This document shows, piece by piece, positions 63,230 through 64,000 of a stretch of DNA of 64,000 nt. The position numbers and the translations under genes were made by a program. The stretch spans positions 7,970,501 through 8,034,500 of the forward strand of contig NC_063265.1 of the NCBI RefSeq assembly GCF_019578655.1, written 5' to 3'. Source of the DNA: Ricinus communis (taxonomy: Eukaryota; Streptophyta; Magnoliopsida; Malpighiales; Euphorbiaceae). Numbering within the stretch: position 1 is the first letter of the stretch; every line of letters begins with the position of its first letter. The notes beneath the pieces were generated by a model that was not told where the DNA came from, searched no databases, and was given only the letters and a program-made list of their open reading frames with translations.

Positions 63230-64000
63230 GACATGAAGGTGTATAGCCTGGCCTTTTACATCACCAGCAGAGAAAAAGCAGAGTGTTCATTGGTAAATTT
63301 GAACGTTATACGAATCTTGATGAGCTGAGGGATGAAAGGTGAGGCCTGTCCAATTTTAGTTGTTGAGGAATGGAGAGGAGAGTGAATTCCCATTCCAGTG
63401 AGGAGCTTCGCGTAGTGGCTGCAGTTCTCTTTGGTATATATGTAGCTGAATTTTGTTGTAAATAACAAAGAATCTTGTTAATTTACTCTGCACCATCAAA
63501 GTTAATTTGAAATGTTTTAGTTCTAACAATGTATTAATTCATTTTTGCATTTAAAAGTAGAAGGGACTATTTCTTGTTAGAATTTATTCACAACAAAACA
63601 ATGCCACTTTCATAGGAAAATTGGAAGAGATTTGTTTCTTGTTATTTGAATTGAAATTCTTATCACTAAGTGGCATATATGCTTAAAATTTTTGTTATTT
63701 AGTAAATTTAATACTATAATTTTTAATTTAATTTAATAAATATTTAAATTTATTTTTTATAATATTATACTACGTTTTGACATGTGTTTTTATTTAATAA
63801 ATTTATATGTGTTGCATAAATATATTTAAATATTATTAAAAATAAAATTTAGGTATATATTAAGTTATTAAAAGTTAAAAGTGTTTAATATTAAAAAATT
63901 AAAATTAAGATATTTATTATATTAAATTAAAATTTTAAATATTAAACTGACTAATTAATACAAATTTATAAGCTTAAATATATATTACATAAAATTTACT
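63230..64000. other. SWC2 3' region and AT-rich flank
   Basis: The SWC2 3' untranslated region probably extends to near 63.5 kb. From 63.65 kb to the end the sequence is strongly AT-rich with no gene seen. Confidence 0.5.

Overview
The window is nuclear DNA of a flowering plant, most likely a eudicot. Every gene found is a plant family, genes are split by short AT-rich GT-AG introns, intergenic DNA is strongly AT-rich with many microsatellites, and small non-autonomous repeats are scattered through it. A Malpighiales or Euphorbiaceae-like species would fit, but that is only an impression and was not tested. No prokaryotic or organellar features, CRISPR arrays or rRNA genes were seen.

Seven protein genes can be assembled exon by exon with consistent reading frames: a SCARECROW GRAS transcription factor (+, 14.5-17.4 kb); a GT8 galacturonosyltransferase of the GAUT7 type (-, 23.4-28.9 kb); an LRR receptor kinase of subfamily VIII-1, HPCA1-like (-, 30.4-35.2 kb); a small organelle-type membrane protein with a C-terminal zinc-ribbon motif and no recognised family (+, 42.5-45.8 kb); a bark-storage-protein-like member of the nucleoside phosphorylase superfamily (+, 48.2-50.0 kb); a VAN3-binding/FORKED-like protein with a divergent PH region (-, 52.3-55.7 kb); and the SWC2/YL1 subunit of the SWR1 H2A.Z-loading complex (+, 58.2-63.2 kb). 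A broken ribosomal protein L9 copy lies at 50.8-51.1 kb. These genes do not form a pathway; this is ordinary plant gene order.

Between the genes are mostly AT-rich stretches. The leftmost 13 kb has no convincing gene. The 17.4-23.4 kb gap holds dispersed repeat sequence and a nested pair of terminal-inverted-repeat elements. The 35.2-42.5 kb gap holds a roughly 1.06 kb TIR element with a GC-richer core. A roughly 0.85-0.9 kb AT-rich repeat occurs twice, once at 41.4-42.2 kb and once inside intron 3 of the VAN3-binding-like gene.

No clearly new multi-gene system was seen. The points most worth a second look are the unrecognised zinc-ribbon membrane protein, the loss of the catalytic Asp in the storage protein, the cysteine arrangement in the HPCA1-like ectodomain, an upstream ORF overlapping the SCARECROW start, and the repeat elements. 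All exon boundaries were inferred by eye from splice signals, reading phase and family resemblance.
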